In this document: piece by piece, positions 63,797 through 64,000 of the stretch
How positions within the stretch are numbered: position 1 is the stretch's first letter
Layout of the letters: every line of letters starts with the position of its first letter
Assembly (NCBI RefSeq): GCF_003268775.1
Contig: NZ_QLSU01000006.1
Coordinates: forward strand, 338,409-402,408
Source: Paraburkholderia unamae
GTDB taxonomy: Bacteria > Pseudomonadota > Gammaproteobacteria > Burkholderiales > Burkholderiaceae
Direction: 5' to 3'
Length of the DNA: 64,000 nt
Program-made: the position numbers and the translations under genes
The notes under the pieces: model-generated
Told to the model about the DNA's origin: nothing
The model's database searches: none
The model's input: only the letters and a program-made list of their open reading frames with translations

Positions 63797-64000
63797 TTAG
63801 GCGGGTGCGGTCGTCTTTTCGAGCAGGGCGCAGACGGCGTCGGTCACCTGCTTCGTGGTGGCGTTGCCGCCCAGGTCGCCCGTGTGCAGCGCGGGGTTGG
63901 CCGTGACGGCTTCGATGGCCTGCATCACGTGCGCGGCGGCCTCGTGCTCGCCGAGGTGTTCGAGCAGCATCACGACCGACCAGAACGTGCCGATGGGATT
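63797..64000 (-). CDS. Tartrate dehydrogenase/decarboxylase-type protein, C-terminal part (TtuC-like)
   Basis: Only the last 67 residues are in the window; the start lies beyond base 64000. They show the end of an isocitrate/isopropylmalate dehydrogenase-fold enzyme: NPIGTFWSVVMLLEHLGEHE, a helix AAAHVMQAIEAVTA, then TGDLGGNATTKQVTDAV. The NPIG-WS-MLL-LG pattern is that of tartrate dehydrogenase and D-malate dehydrogenase. The following ttuD, pyruvate kinase and TtuB-like transporter genes support tartrate dehydrogenase, which yields oxaloglycolate or D-glycerate. The family is sound; the exact substrate is inferred from neighbours. Confidence 0.75.
   Translation of the reverse strand, partial: NPIGTFWSVVMLLEHLGEHEAAAHVMQAIEAVTANPALHTGDLGGNATTKQVTDAVCALLEKTTAPA

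Overview
This 64 kb window comes from a high-GC beta-proteobacterial chromosome or megaplasmid, most likely Paraburkholderia, Burkholderia or Caballeronia. The grounds are codon use with strong G/C third positions, a Gram_neg_porin type 16-strand porin, paired AraC/SDR units, and several TRAP and MFS uptake systems next to IclR and LysR regulators. I see no rRNA, tRNA, transposase, integrase, phage gene or CRISPR array. It reads as an accessory catabolic region, built from uptake-plus-oxidation cassettes with their own regulators.

Layout. (1) 1-5429: a dipeptide-type ABC importer (partial permease, permease, fused double ATPase), then an FAD monooxygenase-like protein and a TauD-type dioxygenase. 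(2) 5458-9198: two copies of a divergent AraC regulator / short-chain dehydrogenase unit sharing a 33-bp operator-like motif. (3) 9225-13479, minus strand: IclR regulator, aromatic-acid-type MFS transporter, LigI-like amidohydrolase and class II aldolase. (4) 13654-20626: a LysR regulator divergent from an operon with amidohydrolase, Rieske protein, PcaC-like protein, ferredoxin reductase, [2Fe-2S] ferredoxin, beta-hydroxyacid dehydrogenase and an Nramp metal importer. (5) 20786-29547: IclR, crotonase, split B12-dependent acyl-CoA mutase, class III CoA-transferase, MeaB-type GTPase and a TRAP importer. This resembles the E. coli Sbm operon in logic, but the mutase active site is unusual. It converges on a ketopantoate-reductase-like gene and an RraA/HMG-aldolase-like gene.

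(6) 31506-53715: two related hydroxy-acid cassettes. Both hold an FMN alpha-hydroxy-acid oxidase, a DctP-DctQ-DctM TRAP importer, an SMP-30 lactonase and an IclR regulator. A porin, beta-hydroxyacid dehydrogenase, aldehyde dehydrogenase, alpha/beta hydrolase, MHS transporter, CadD-like protein and muconolactone-isomerase-like protein lie between or beside them. Seven copies of a 16-17-bp motif (forms GTTCAACATGTGAAAC and GTTCACATTGCAAAAC) lie upstream of these genes and probably define one regulon. (7) 54146-64000: a small unknown protein and pyruvate carboxylase on the plus strand, converging on a minus-strand tartrate/glycerate operon (tartrate dehydrogenase end, glycerate 2-kinase, pyruvate kinase, enolase, TtuB-like MFS). 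Together these could carry tartrate through 2-phosphoglycerate, PEP and pyruvate to oxaloacetate.

Functions are assigned from protein motifs read by eye, so family calls are firm but substrates are mostly inferred.
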